A stretch of 41,897 nt of DNA, from assembly GCA_020848035.1 (NCBI GenBank), contig JADLAX010000089.1, forward strand, positions 1 to 41,897, in the 5' to 3' direction. The notes beneath the pieces were generated by a model. The model did not search any database and was not told the DNA's origin. It saw only the letters and a program-made list of their open reading frames with translations. The position numbers and the translations under genes were made by a program. Each line of letters begins with the position of its first letter. Within the stretch, counting starts at the first letter, position 1. Shown one piece after another: positions 14,820-22,314 of this stretch. This stretch comes from Anaerolineae bacterium. GTDB taxonomy: Bacteria > Chloroflexota > Anaerolineae > Promineifilales > Promineifilaceae.

Positions 14820-15872
14820 CTATTGGTTGATCAACGGATCACAAACCGGCGTAGGATTCAGCGCATTACACACTTCGTAATCGCCATCCAGAACACGCTG
14901 GCGATACGTTTCCACCGTTTCTTTCACCGCAGGCAGCTTGGCAACCATGTCGGCCGGACCTTCTTCTTCAAAAGTGGTCGAGCCTTCATCCCAGGAGATA
15001 CCCGCTGCGCCCTCAGCCATGCCCAGCTCGTTAAAACCGCCCTGGAAGGTGCCTTCTTTGGCCCATTGAATCAGGGTATAAGTGGTTACGTCCACGCGCT
15101 TGAGCATGGAAACAATCACGGAACCCGGCTGAATCCAGTCCTGGTTAGAGTCCACACCGATGGCAAAGTTGCCCGTCTGCTTGGCGGCTTCCAACACACC
15201 TTCACCGGAACGGCCCGCCACCTGGTAGACAATGTCCGCGCCTTGCTCATACTGGCCCAAAGCGGTTTCCAAACCCAGCGTTGGGTTGTTGAAGTCAAAG
15301 CCCAGGTAGCCAACCAGCACCTGGCAGTCGGGGCACACTTCCAACACACCTTGCTTGTAGCCGTAGAAGAACTGGTTCAGCGATGGCGCATCGCCACCCA
15401 CCACGGCACCCACAACTTTGGTTTCGGTCATGCTGCCCGCGATGAGACCCACCAGGAAGCTGGACTCGTGTACGTTAATCTGGAAAGCGGCCAGGTTTTC
15501 GGGCAGCTCATCGGCAAATACGTCAGATGGGGCGCCAAACTTCTGGTCGGGGAATTCGGCCGCCAGGTCGAGCAGCAACTGGGCATCCAGCGCCAGCGGC
15601 AAGACAATGTCGTTACCCGCCTGGATTGCGCCGCGCATCGCCGCTTCGTGCTCGCTGATGCCGGTGGTTTCGATGACCGTCCCGCTTACACCCAGCTCTT
15701 CAATGGCCTGTTCCGCCCCACGATTGGCCGAGTCGGAAAACGAGCGATCGCCCAACGGCCCCGGCAAAACAAGGGCAAAGCTGAACTCTTCTTCCTCTTC
15801 GCCGCCGCCGCAGGCCGCCAAAAAGAGCGTCAGCAGCATCACCGAAAACAGTAAATAAATCGTGCGTTTCAT
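14820..15872 (-). CDS. bmpA: BMP-family nucleoside-binding lipoprotein
   Basis: This 350-aa protein starts at ATG 15872, with AGGAGG 7 nt upstream. A signal peptide with lipobox LAAC places the lipidated Cys at residue 21, followed by an acidic linker (GGGEEEEE). The BMP domain shows the usual LVLPGPLGDRSFSDSANRG nucleoside-binding start, and DIVYQVAGRSGEGVLEAAK and GVDSNQDW blocks. It captures nucleosides outside the membrane for the NupOPQ transporter encoded just downstream. An intrinsic terminator lies in its leader at 15932-15953, so expression may be attenuated or the gene may start from a promoter close to it. Confidence 0.9.
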   Translation of the reverse strand: MKRTIYLLFSVMLLTLFLAACGGGEEEEEFSFALVLPGPLGDRSFSDSANRGAEQAIEELGVSGTVIETTGISEHEAAMRGAIQAGNDIVLPLALDAQLLLDLAAEFPDQKFGAPSDVFADELPENLAAFQINVHESSFLVGLIAGSMTETKVVGAVVGGDAPSLNQFFYGYKQGVLEVCPDCQVLVGYLGFDFNNPTLGLETALGQYEQGADIVYQVAGRSGEGVLEAAKQTGNFAIGVDSNQDWIQPGSVIVSMLKRVDVTTYTLIQWAKEGTFQGGFNELGMAEGAAGISWDEGSTTFEEEGPADMVAKLPAVKETVETYRQRVLDGDYEVCNALNPTPVCDPLINQ

Positions 15873-15901
15873 GGTTCTTCCTCCTAGAAGGGTAAATGGG
15901 C

Positions 15902-15919
15902 AGATGCCTACAGGCATCT
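15902..15919. repeat. Small hairpin in bmpA leader
   Basis: Perfect 8-bp arms AGATGCCT (15902-15909) and AGGCATCT (15912-15919) with a 2-nt loop lie between the leader terminator and the bmpA ribosome binding site. Confidence 0.6.
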
Positions 15920-15931
15920 ACCTTAAAATAT

Positions 15932-15953
15932 AAAAAACCTGCCAACAGGCAGG
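15932..15953 (-). terminator. Intrinsic terminator in the bmpA leader
   Basis: On the leftward strand CCTGCC-TGTT-GGCAGG is followed directly by TTTTTT, a textbook intrinsic terminator. It is 60 nt before the bmpA start codon. It either ends transcription arriving from the phosphorylase/permease side or acts as an attenuator for bmpA. Confidence 0.8.
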
Positions 15954-16435
15954 AGTTTTCCTTAGTTTGCAACAGGTTGAACGACAGTGATTGGTGAGGT
16001 AATTTTTCATCAGCTATGTTTCGAGGCTAGGTGTTTACAAGCTGTTCAAAAATTTTCCTTGAGGTAAGGAAATGTATGTGAAGTGGTTGGTTATCGTTTA
16101 GCTGGTTGGAACTTTTCCACTTCCATATCGGGATAGTCACAAAACAGAGGTTCAGGATTGTTCTGGTGATTTCTCCGCTCTTCTTGGGCGGAAAGTATAT
16201 CAGGATTCCATATTTTGCCACGGGGAATTTTCCGGGCCAGCAATTCGAAATATGGCGTAGGGGCGGGACGGCGCGGTATGGTTTGGGCTAAAACAGGTAA
16301 CCTTTTCTCCGCGCCGTCTCGCCCTGCCTGTCGTTGACGGCCGTTTTGGGTGAGACAGGCGGGAGGAAGGCTCCTCGTCTGACCATGATCTTGGCCCGCC
16401 TGTCCCACCCCTACACAAAATGTGTGTATTTCGAA
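15954..16435. other. Spacer without a convincing gene; possible decayed gene fragment
   Basis: This 480-bp stretch separates the extra permease from bmpA. Leftward, a reading frame ending at 16091 gives about 55 protein-like residues (PYFELLARKIPRGKIWNPDI and on, to PAKR), but upstream of them the frame turns into low-quality Arg/Gln-rich sequence. This may be the 3' end of a decayed gene. I found no family match and no start with a ribosome binding site. One ACGGCCGT lies at 16337-16344. The rest holds no feature I can name. Confidence 0.3.
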
Positions 16436-17437
16436 TTATTGTTCTGGGGCAGCGGCGCGGAACCAAACGAGCAGTTTGGGCATGGCCAGAAACAGCATGG
16501 TCAGGGCAATGATGGCGCTGCCTAATTCGCGGGGCACGGCCGTTTCCAACTGCAACCCCGTTAAGGTGCCCAGGCGCAGGCCCCCCAGCAGCAGCGCCGA
16601 CAGGGCGATACCCAACGGGTGCAGCTGCCCCATCAGGGCCACAATAATGCCGTCAAACTGGTCGATGCTGGAAAAGTTGGAGACAAAGCGGTAGTGCACC
16701 CCCAGCACCTCCAGCGCTCCCCCCAGCCCGGCCAGCGCCCCGCTCAGCGCCATGCCCCAGACAATGGCCCGCCGGGGATGCATCCCGGCATAACGCGCCA
16801 CGTTTTGCGCCTGGCCCGACATGCGCAGGACAAAGCCGCTGCCCCTGTGCCACAGGTAAAAGTAGACCAGCCCGGCCACCAGCAGGGCGACAAACAGGCT
16901 CGGGGTGAGCTTGGTGGTAGGCACCAGCGGCGTCAGCTGCATTTCGGGCGGGATGCGCTGCCAGCTGAACGGCTCCACGGCCGCTACCGCCAGCGGGTTC
17001 AACAAAATGGTGGTGATCACCTCGTGGATGCCCAGGTAGGCGCGCAAAAAGCCGGGGATGGCGCTCCATAACCCACCCGCGATCATGCCGCAGAAGACGG
17101 CCGTCACGCCCCGCACCAACGGCGGCCAATCCAACGACCCGGCCAGAAACGTCGCCACGCCCGCCCCCATGATCATCTGGCCGAACTGGCCGATGCTGAA
17201 CAGCCCAACGCGAAAAGCCATCATCGCCGCCAGGCCGCTGAGCAGCAGTGGGGTGGCGTATTGCAAGGCCGTCAAAATGGCGCACTGGCTGCCCGCCCCC
17301 CGGCAGCTAAACCCAGCAACAAACCATTTGCCGTACACCGCCAGCGGATTTTCCCCGGTGGGCAGGATAAACAAAACCCCCAGCAGCAGGCTGATGGCTA
17401 AGGCGAGGAGGGGTTGATGGAAACGGCCGTTTGCCAC
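16436..17437 (-). CDS. Extra nucleoside ABC transporter permease (NupP paralogue)
   Basis: This 333-aa permease from GTG 17437 (a TTG lies next to it at 17440) is paralogous to the NupP-type protein at 12088-13203. Both share the CR....CA Cys pair, the ATPLLLSGLAAMMAFRVGLF block, and LHPLG plus GGLRLG near the end. No matching ATPase or second permease lies beside it. It may replace NupP in an alternative complex or be part of a partly lost second transporter. A GGGGG run just upstream could serve as ribosome binding site. It starts 14 bp after the phosphorylase gene ends, so they should be co-transcribed. Confidence 0.8.
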   Translation of the reverse strand: MANGRFHQPLLALAISLLLGVLFILPTGENPLAVYGKWFVAGFSCRGAGSQCAILTALQYATPLLLSGLAAMMAFRVGLFSIGQFGQMIMGAGVATFLAGSLDWPPLVRGVTAVFCGMIAGGLWSAIPGFLRAYLGIHEVITTILLNPLAVAAVEPFSWQRIPPEMQLTPLVPTTKLTPSLFVALLVAGLVYFYLWHRGSGFVLRMSGQAQNVARYAGMHPRRAIVWGMALSGALAGLGGALEVLGVHYRFVSNFSSIDQFDGIIVALMGQLHPLGIALSALLLGGLRLGTLTGLQLETAVPRELGSAIIALTMLFLAMPKLLVWFRAAAPEQ

Positions 17438-17451
17438 CAACCCCCGGTCTG

Positions 17452-18168
17452 CTAATCCTTCTGTGCCAACTGCCACATCGCCTCCAGTCCAATCTGAATA
17501 CACTGCTGCTCGCCCCGCCGGTAATCGGCTTCACCCCATTCCGGCTTGATGACCCCCGGTGCGCCGTCTGAAGCATAAATCGCCCCGGTGCGCCAGCCGC
17601 GATACGCGCCCACCACAAACAGCGTGTCGCTTTCCATCTCCACCGAAACCACACCTGCCGTCTTAAAAATGTCGCGCGAACCCTCTTCACGCGGGGCATA
17701 AAACGCATCCCCGGCCAGCCCCACGCCCACGGTGTGCGGAATATTCAGCGCTTCGGCCGCTTCGACGAGCTGGCGCAGCACGGCAAAGGTGGGCACCGCC
17801 GGGAAATTGAGTGGCAGATAGGCGTTGGCCGTGCCGCCGGCGCGGAAGGTGCCGCTGGCGATGATCACGTCGCCCGGCTTTTGGCCATCCTGGAACACGC
17901 CGCAGGAACCCACACGAATGAAGGTATCTGCGCCCATGTGGGCCAGCTCTTCCAGGGCGATGGCCACCGTCGGGCCGCCCATACCCGTGCCGCACACCGT
18001 CATGAAGACGCCTTTGTAGCGGCCAGATAAGACAACGTAGCCCCGGCTGTCGGTCACCAGATAGCTGTCGTCCAGGTGCGCGGCAATTTTCCTGGCCCGC
18101 GCCTGGTCGCCGGGGCAAAAAACATAGCGGGAAATCTCTTTCGGATCACATTGAATGTGCCATTCCAT
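17452..18168 (-). CDS. Nucleoside phosphorylase (uridine phosphorylase-like)
   Basis: This 238-aa enzyme of the PNP/UDP phosphorylase family cleaves nucleosides with phosphate into base and ribose-1-phosphate in the cytoplasm. It shows the phosphate-site CPGDQARA (18-25), the GTGMGGPT loop, RVGSCG (usual RxGTCG), and VSVEMESD, where Met-Glu holds the ribose. The length fits the hexameric class. GGAGG lies 9 nt before the ATG. It sits between the ADP-ribosylglycohydrolase and the extra permease, with the main nucleoside importer beyond them, consistent with catabolism of imported nucleosides. Uridine is the likelier substrate, but purines cannot be excluded. Confidence 0.9.
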   Translation of the reverse strand: MEWHIQCDPKEISRYVFCPGDQARARKIAAHLDDSYLVTDSRGYVVLSGRYKGVFMTVCGTGMGGPTVAIALEELAHMGADTFIRVGSCGVFQDGQKPGDVIIASGTFRAGGTANAYLPLNFPAVPTFAVLRQLVEAAEALNIPHTVGVGLAGDAFYAPREEGSRDIFKTAGVVSVEMESDTLFVVGAYRGWRTGAIYASDGAPGVIKPEWGEADYRRGEQQCIQIGLEAMWQLAQKD

Positions 18169-18189
18169 TGGGTTCTTCCTCCATTAAAA

Positions 18190-18265
18190 AAAGCGGAACA
18201 CAGAGCTGCACAGAGGAGACACAGAGTTTCACAGAGAAAAAATCTGCGTAATCTGTGGATTACTT
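18190..18265. repeat. ACACAGAG and AATCTGCG word array
   Basis: The 91-bp spacer upstream of the phosphorylase is built of ACACAGAG-type words (18197-18237) followed by AAATCTGCGTAATCTGTGG. It resembles the blocks at 6236-6419. No inverted partner lies within the spacer. Confidence 0.6.
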
Positions 18266-19582
18266 TTTTAAGCGGGCAAGCCGGGCGATTTGGTGGGCGA
18301 GGTCGCTGATGGCACGGCCGTTTTGCCCCGGTATGTAGCTCTCAATTTCGTCATGGAGCGGGGCCGTCCAATGACCTGGAAGATTTTCTGCCCCCAACAT
18401 CACGCCGAGAATGGAGCCAACGGTCGCGCCGTTGCAGTCGGTGTCCCAGCCGCAGGCGACGGCCGTTCCCACCCCCGCCGAAAAATCTTCCGCACCAGCC
18501 AGCAAACCCAGCGCCACCAAACAGGCATTGGGAATCGTGTGAATCCAGTTTTCGCCCTCGTCCACGTTGTACCGGCGGCGGTTGAACGCCCGAATTTGCT
18601 CGAAGGCCGCTTCCCAGGTGGCCGCTTGCTGCACCCAGCCCATCACCTTTTCCACTGCCTCGTGCAGGCGGCTGCGCGGCGGAATTTCGGCCAGGCCAGC
18701 GCGGATAATCGCCTCCGGCTCGTCCAGCACAAAGGCGGCGGCCACCATCGCCGCCACCCACATCGCGCCGTAAACGCCGTTGCCCCGGTGGGAGAGCGCG
18801 GCATCCTGGTACGCCAGCGCCGCCGCCCGACGTGGATCGCCAGGACAAACGTAGCCGTACACGTCGGCCCGAATTTGCGCCCCAATCCATTCGCGGTACG
18901 GATTGTGCAAAGCACCCGCCTGGTCTGCCGGAACCCCGTTCACCAGATGGCGGTACACCACACGCTCGGCTGTAAAAACACGGCCGTAGGCAAAATTGTC
19001 CAGCCAAAACTGCCCCACATCGGCCGAAGTGAACCCCAAACCGTGTTTTTGCAGAATGAGCAGCGCCGCCAGGGTGTACTCCACATCGTCGTCCTGCACC
19101 ACGCGGCTGATATTGCCGCGCGTGGTGTCGTGCCAGCGGCTCCACCCCGGCAGGGGAAAACCGTCGGGAAACGGCTCTAGCAGCGGCACGTAGTCGCGCA
19201 GCGGGTAAGCGTTTGCCAATTCCAAATAGCGCCAGATTTGGGCGGCAGGCCAGGTGCCTTCCAGCGGCTTGCCCAGCATCATCCCGGCAAAGCGGCCCAG
19301 CAGCCCGCCATGAATTTTGGAAAGTACGGCCGTTTCCGCCACCGCAGGCAAATCAACCGACGCACAACTCTGCTGAATCGCCACCAAATCATCCGGCTCG
19401 TCGTAGGGCCAGTTGGCGGGCGGGGGCAGCGTGGCAATTTGCTGCCAGATGGATTCGGCTTTGGTGGGGGAGAGCGGGGTGTGGGATACGGCCGTGTGCA
19501 GTTCAGCTAACAGCCGGGCATCAAATCCCTGCTGCTCACGCAAATCAAGTTCGGCCAGTAAAAGTTCTTGCGCTGTGTACAT
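18260..19582 (-). CDS. ADP-ribosylglycohydrolase-family protein
   Basis: This 440-aa protein has a catalytic ARH/DraG-type domain from about residue 88. Motifs are GGLLGRFAGMMLGKPLEG (92-109), QDDDVEYT (163-170, metal-binding Asp cluster) and GWDTDCNGATVGSILG (378-393, second metal site, Asp380/Asp382). The family removes ADP-ribose from proteins or cleaves related ribosyl compounds using two Mg ions. The N-terminal 85 residues are extra. Being first in the leftward nucleoside operon, it may act on ribosylated small molecules rather than proteins, as family members in sugar and nucleoside clusters are thought to do. No strong ribosome binding site is seen. Confidence 0.85.
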   Translation of the reverse strand: MYTAQELLLAELDLREQQGFDARLLAELHTAVSHTPLSPTKAESIWQQIATLPPPANWPYDEPDDLVAIQQSCASVDLPAVAETAVLSKIHGGLLGRFAGMMLGKPLEGTWPAAQIWRYLELANAYPLRDYVPLLEPFPDGFPLPGWSRWHDTTRGNISRVVQDDDVEYTLAALLILQKHGLGFTSADVGQFWLDNFAYGRVFTAERVVYRHLVNGVPADQAGALHNPYREWIGAQIRADVYGYVCPGDPRRAAALAYQDAALSHRGNGVYGAMWVAAMVAAAFVLDEPEAIIRAGLAEIPPRSRLHEAVEKVMGWVQQAATWEAAFEQIRAFNRRRYNVDEGENWIHTIPNACLVALGLLAGAEDFSAGVGTAVACGWDTDCNGATVGSILGVMLGAENLPGHWTAPLHDEIESYIPGQNGRAISDLAHQIARLARLKK

Positions 19583-19690
19583 AGATTACTTTTCGTCAAA
19601 AAATTTTAGTTGCCGCATAATAATATCTGAAAGTAGGCAGAGCCCCACTAAATAAAAAAGGGTCTTTAGGAACTCAAGCGGTTGACAATC

Positions 19691-19738
19691 CGTGATGCGT
19701 GAAACGTGAAACGTGACCAGCGAGACATCACGTTTCAC
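19691..19738. repeat. GTGAAAC-word array in the divergent spacer
   Basis: Tandem CGTGAAA words at 19697-19716 are followed by their reverse complement, with perfect 11-bp arms at 19706-19716 and 19728-19738. This lies in the 246-bp spacer between the divergent ADP-ribosylglycohydrolase and sulfatase genes, where regulation of both operons would be expected. I found no convincing -35/-10 pair there. Confidence 0.75.
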
Positions 19739-19828
19739 ACCAAACCCCAAAGACCCATCAAAAACAAACAGCCCCAAGCGTCACAATCTACCTCCAGACC
19801 TCTGTGACTCTGTGGCCAAAAGCGAAAA

Positions 19829-21196
19829 ATGGCACAACCACCCAACATCCTTCTCTTTCTCACCGACGACCATGCCCAGTGGGCCATGGGTTGTGCCGGA
19901 AACAGCGAACTGCGTACCCCGACGTTTGATTATCTGGCCCAACACGGCGTCCGCTTTGCCAACGCCTTCACCCCCACGCCCGTCTGCTCCCCGGCGCGCG
20001 CCTGCCTGCTCACCGGGCGGCTGGCGTCCCAACACGGCATCCACGACTACCTGGCCTCCAGCGACCCCGCAGTTAACAACATCCATTGGCTGGCCGAGGA
20101 GACGACGCTGGCCCAGCTTTTCCAGGCCGCAGGCTACCAGACCGGGCAGTTTGGCAAATGGCACCTGGGGCAAGACGAACACGCCGCACCCGGTTACGAC
20201 GAATGGTTTTCGCTGGGGCGTGATTATCCAATTCCGCACGAGGGGCCGTTCAGGTATGGGGTGAACGGCCGTTGCCAAACCCTCCCTGGCCGCCTCAGCC
20301 ACAACATCACCGACCGGGCGGTGCATTTTTTACGAGCGTGTGATGAGACACGGCCGTTTTTTATGACGGTTGGTTATTATGCCACCCACAGCCCGTGGGA
20401 GGGGCAGGCGGAGCGATTGGTCGCCGCCTACCGCAATGCCACCTTTGCCGATGTGCCGCTGGACGAGACGTACCCCTTCGGCGTGCAAAATCTGGAATCC
20501 ACCAACGAGACGCGCCACAACCCGCGCGAGGCGCTGGCGCAGTATTACGCGGCGGTAACCGAGATTGATACGGCCGTTGGCCGCCTCATTGATGAGCTGG
20601 AAAGTTCGGGGCAGCTGCAAAACACGATCATCATCTACACCGCAGACCACGGCCTCAACACCGGCCACCACGGCATTTGGGGCAAGGGCAACGGCACCCT
20701 GCCGCTTAACATGGTCGAGGAGTCGATTCGTGTGCCGCTGGTGTGGTACGACGGCCGTTTGCCGCAAGGGCAGCCGCTCCGCCCCGAATTTGTCGATCAC
20801 CTGGATACCTTCCAAACGATTTTGGACGTCGCGGGCATCGACCCACCAGACAAAAATTACGTCGGGCGCAGCTTTCAGCGGCTGCTGCACAACGATTCCT
20901 TTCCCGAGTGGCGCGCCGTGCAGTTTGGCGAATACGGCAACGTGCGCATGATCCGCACCTCGCGCCACAAGCTGGTCTACCGCCACCCCGACGGCCCACA
21001 CGAGCTGTTCGACCTGGCCGCCGACCCGCGCGAAATGAACAACGTGATCGACCGGGGCGATTTGCGGCCCATCGTCCAGGCGTTTATTGGGCGGCTGGAA
21101 GGCTTCTTCACCCGATACGAAGATCCCGCCAAAAGCGGCCTGCGGGTGCGCAGCCTGCCCCGCCACAACAGCAGCGAAGCATGGCGAACTGGTTAA
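19829..21196 (+). CDS. Type I sulfatase (formylglycine-dependent)
   Basis: This 455-aa arylsulfatase/alkaline-phosphatase-fold enzyme has the signature Cys53-Ser-Pro-Ala-Arg57, followed by LLTGR, in which Cys53 is converted to formylglycine. Other active-site residues seen are Asp13-Asp14, Lys110, His112, Asp273-His274 and Lys286. There is no signal peptide, so it probably acts in the cytoplasm and needs a formylglycine-generating enzyme, which is not in this window. The substrate is unknown: sulfated sugar, nucleoside or choline esters are possible. It is the first rightward gene of the nucleoside region. No clear ribosome binding site is seen. Confidence 0.9.
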   Translation: MAQPPNILLFLTDDHAQWAMGCAGNSELRTPTFDYLAQHGVRFANAFTPTPVCSPARACLLTGRLASQHGIHDYLASSDPAVNNIHWLAEETTLAQLFQAAGYQTGQFGKWHLGQDEHAAPGYDEWFSLGRDYPIPHEGPFRYGVNGRCQTLPGRLSHNITDRAVHFLRACDETRPFFMTVGYYATHSPWEGQAERLVAAYRNATFADVPLDETYPFGVQNLESTNETRHNPREALAQYYAAVTEIDTAVGRLIDELESSGQLQNTIIIYTADHGLNTGHHGIWGKGNGTLPLNMVEESIRVPLVWYDGRLPQGQPLRPEFVDHLDTFQTILDVAGIDPPDKNYVGRSFQRLLHNDSFPEWRAVQFGEYGNVRMIRTSRHKLVYRHPDGPHELFDLAADPREMNNVIDRGDLRPIVQAFIGRLEGFFTRYEDPAKSGLRVRSLPRHNSSEAWRTG

Positions 21197-21198
21197 CC

Positions 21199-21267
21199 TG
21201 TCATTCCCGCGAAGGCGGGAATCCATTGCGAAAGTGAAGATGGATACCCGCCTTCGCGGGTATGACA
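21199..21267. repeat. REP-like inverted repeat (CCCGCGAAGGCGGG family)
   Basis: Two 28-bp arms (21199-21226 and 21240-21267) are complementary except for two positions. Each arm holds a smaller CCCGC-GAAG-GCGGG stem. It starts 2 bp after the sulfatase stop, so it probably shields or ends its mRNA. A 26-bp half copy recurs at 39194-39219. Confidence 0.8.
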
Positions 21268-21275
21268 CGCATAAA

Positions 21276-21306
21276 AAATCTGCGAAATCTGTGTAATCTG
21301 TGGATA
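21276..21306. repeat. AATCTGCG-word array
   Basis: Three 9-bp words (AAATCTGCG, AAATCTGTG, TAATCTGTGG) precede the ribosome binding site of the ribokinase-like gene. They are the same words as in the spacers at 6236-6419 and 18240-18265. Confidence 0.65.
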
Positions 21307-21324
21307 AAAAGTTCTGGAGGAAAG

Positions 21325-22239
21325 ATGGCAGTTGTTGTTCTTGGCAGTATCAACATGGATTTAACCACCTACGTCCCCCGACTGCCCGCGCCGGGCGAGA
21401 CGCTGTTTGGCAGCGCCTTCATCACCGTGCCGGGCGGCAAAGGGTTCAACCAGGCCGTCGCTGCCGGGCGGCTGGGCGTGCCTACCCAGTTCATCGGCCG
21501 GGTGGGCGATGATGCCTTTGGCAAAGGCGTCCTGGAGATGGTCGCCCATGAGCCGGTGGATATCAGCGGCATTTTGGTGGACCCAGACAGCGGCACCGGG
21601 CTGGCGGTCATCAGCGTGGACGATGCGGCCGAAAACGCCATCATCGTCATCTCCGGGGCCAACATGGCCCACGACGGCCTGGAAGTGGCCCGCACCCGCG
21701 ATGCGCTGCAAAGCGCCAAAGTGCTGCTGCTGCAAATGGAAAGTCCGCTCTCTGCCTCGCTGGCGGCGGCCCAGGTGGCCCGTGAACTGGGGGCCATCGT
21801 CATTCTGGACCCGGCCCCGGCCAAGCCGCTGCCACCAGATGCCTACCAGCTGTGCCACATCATGACGCCCAACGAACTGGAAACTGAGGTGCTGGTTGGT
21901 TTTCGGCCGACCAACCGCCAGGAAGCGGCGGAAGCGGCCGAAATTTTGTGCGAGCGGGGGTTGGCAACGGCCGTTATCAAGCTCGGTTCCCAGGGTGTCT
22001 ACTACCAATCCGCCACCGAATCCGGCTTTGTCCAACCGTTCCGCGTCAACGCCATCGACACCGTGGCGGCAGGCGATGCGTTTAACGGCGGTCTCGCCGT
22101 CGCCCTGGCCGAAGGCAAACCGCTCGCCGAAGCGATCCGCTGGGGCGCGGCCGCCGGAGCCCTGGCCACCACCAAACCCGGCGCCAGCTCCGCCATGCCC
22201 ACCCGCACCGAGCTGGAACAACTTCTAGCCAAGAATTAA
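21325..22239 (+). CDS. Ribokinase-like PfkB-family sugar kinase
   Basis: This 304-aa kinase starts at ATG 21325 with GGAGG 4 nt upstream. PfkB signatures are GGKGFNQA (37-44, sugar binding) and DTVAAGDAFNGG (245-256), with Asp251 as the catalytic base and the anion hole beside it. The NMDLTTYVPRLPAPGET start is typical of ribokinases. It would phosphorylate ribose or deoxyribose freed by the nucleoside hydrolase encoded 1.5 kb downstream, feeding the pentose phosphate pathway. Some PfkB enzymes prefer nucleosides or other sugars, so ribose is inference from motif and context. Confidence 0.88.
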   Translation: MAVVVLGSINMDLTTYVPRLPAPGETLFGSAFITVPGGKGFNQAVAAGRLGVPTQFIGRVGDDAFGKGVLEMVAHEPVDISGILVDPDSGTGLAVISVDDAAENAIIVISGANMAHDGLEVARTRDALQSAKVLLLQMESPLSASLAAAQVARELGAIVILDPAPAKPLPPDAYQLCHIMTPNELETEVLVGFRPTNRQEAAEAAEILCERGLATAVIKLGSQGVYYQSATESGFVQPFRVNAIDTVAAGDAFNGGLAVALAEGKPLAEAIRWGAAAGALATTKPGASSAMPTRTELEQLLAKN

Positions 22240-22245
22240 TATCAA

Positions 22246-22297
22246 CAGATTTCGCAGATTACGCAGATTTTTTAATCTTCTTAATCTGCGAAATCTG
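22246..22297. repeat. AATCTGCG-word array with inverted copy
   Basis: Perfect 16-bp arms (22246-22261 and 22282-22297), made of two words each, flank a T-rich middle. It fills the spacer between the ribokinase-like and amidohydrolase genes. Confidence 0.75.
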
Positions 22298-22314
22298 CTG
22301 ATTAGATTTTTTAT

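Noticed and set aside
12328..15854. Long plus-strand open frames (12328-13332, 13221-14408, 14823-15854)
   Set aside because: They are antisense to the NupP, NupO and BmpA genes, and their products show no family features.
16027..16221. A 64-codon leftward frame upstream of bmpA
   Set aside because: It starts at GTG without a ribosome binding site, has no family features and overlaps a better protein-like frame. I cover it as a spacer.
19682..19705. TTGACA at 19682 as the sulfatase promoter
   Set aside because: No -10 hexamer is found 16-19 bp downstream; the following bases are the GTGAAAC repeat.
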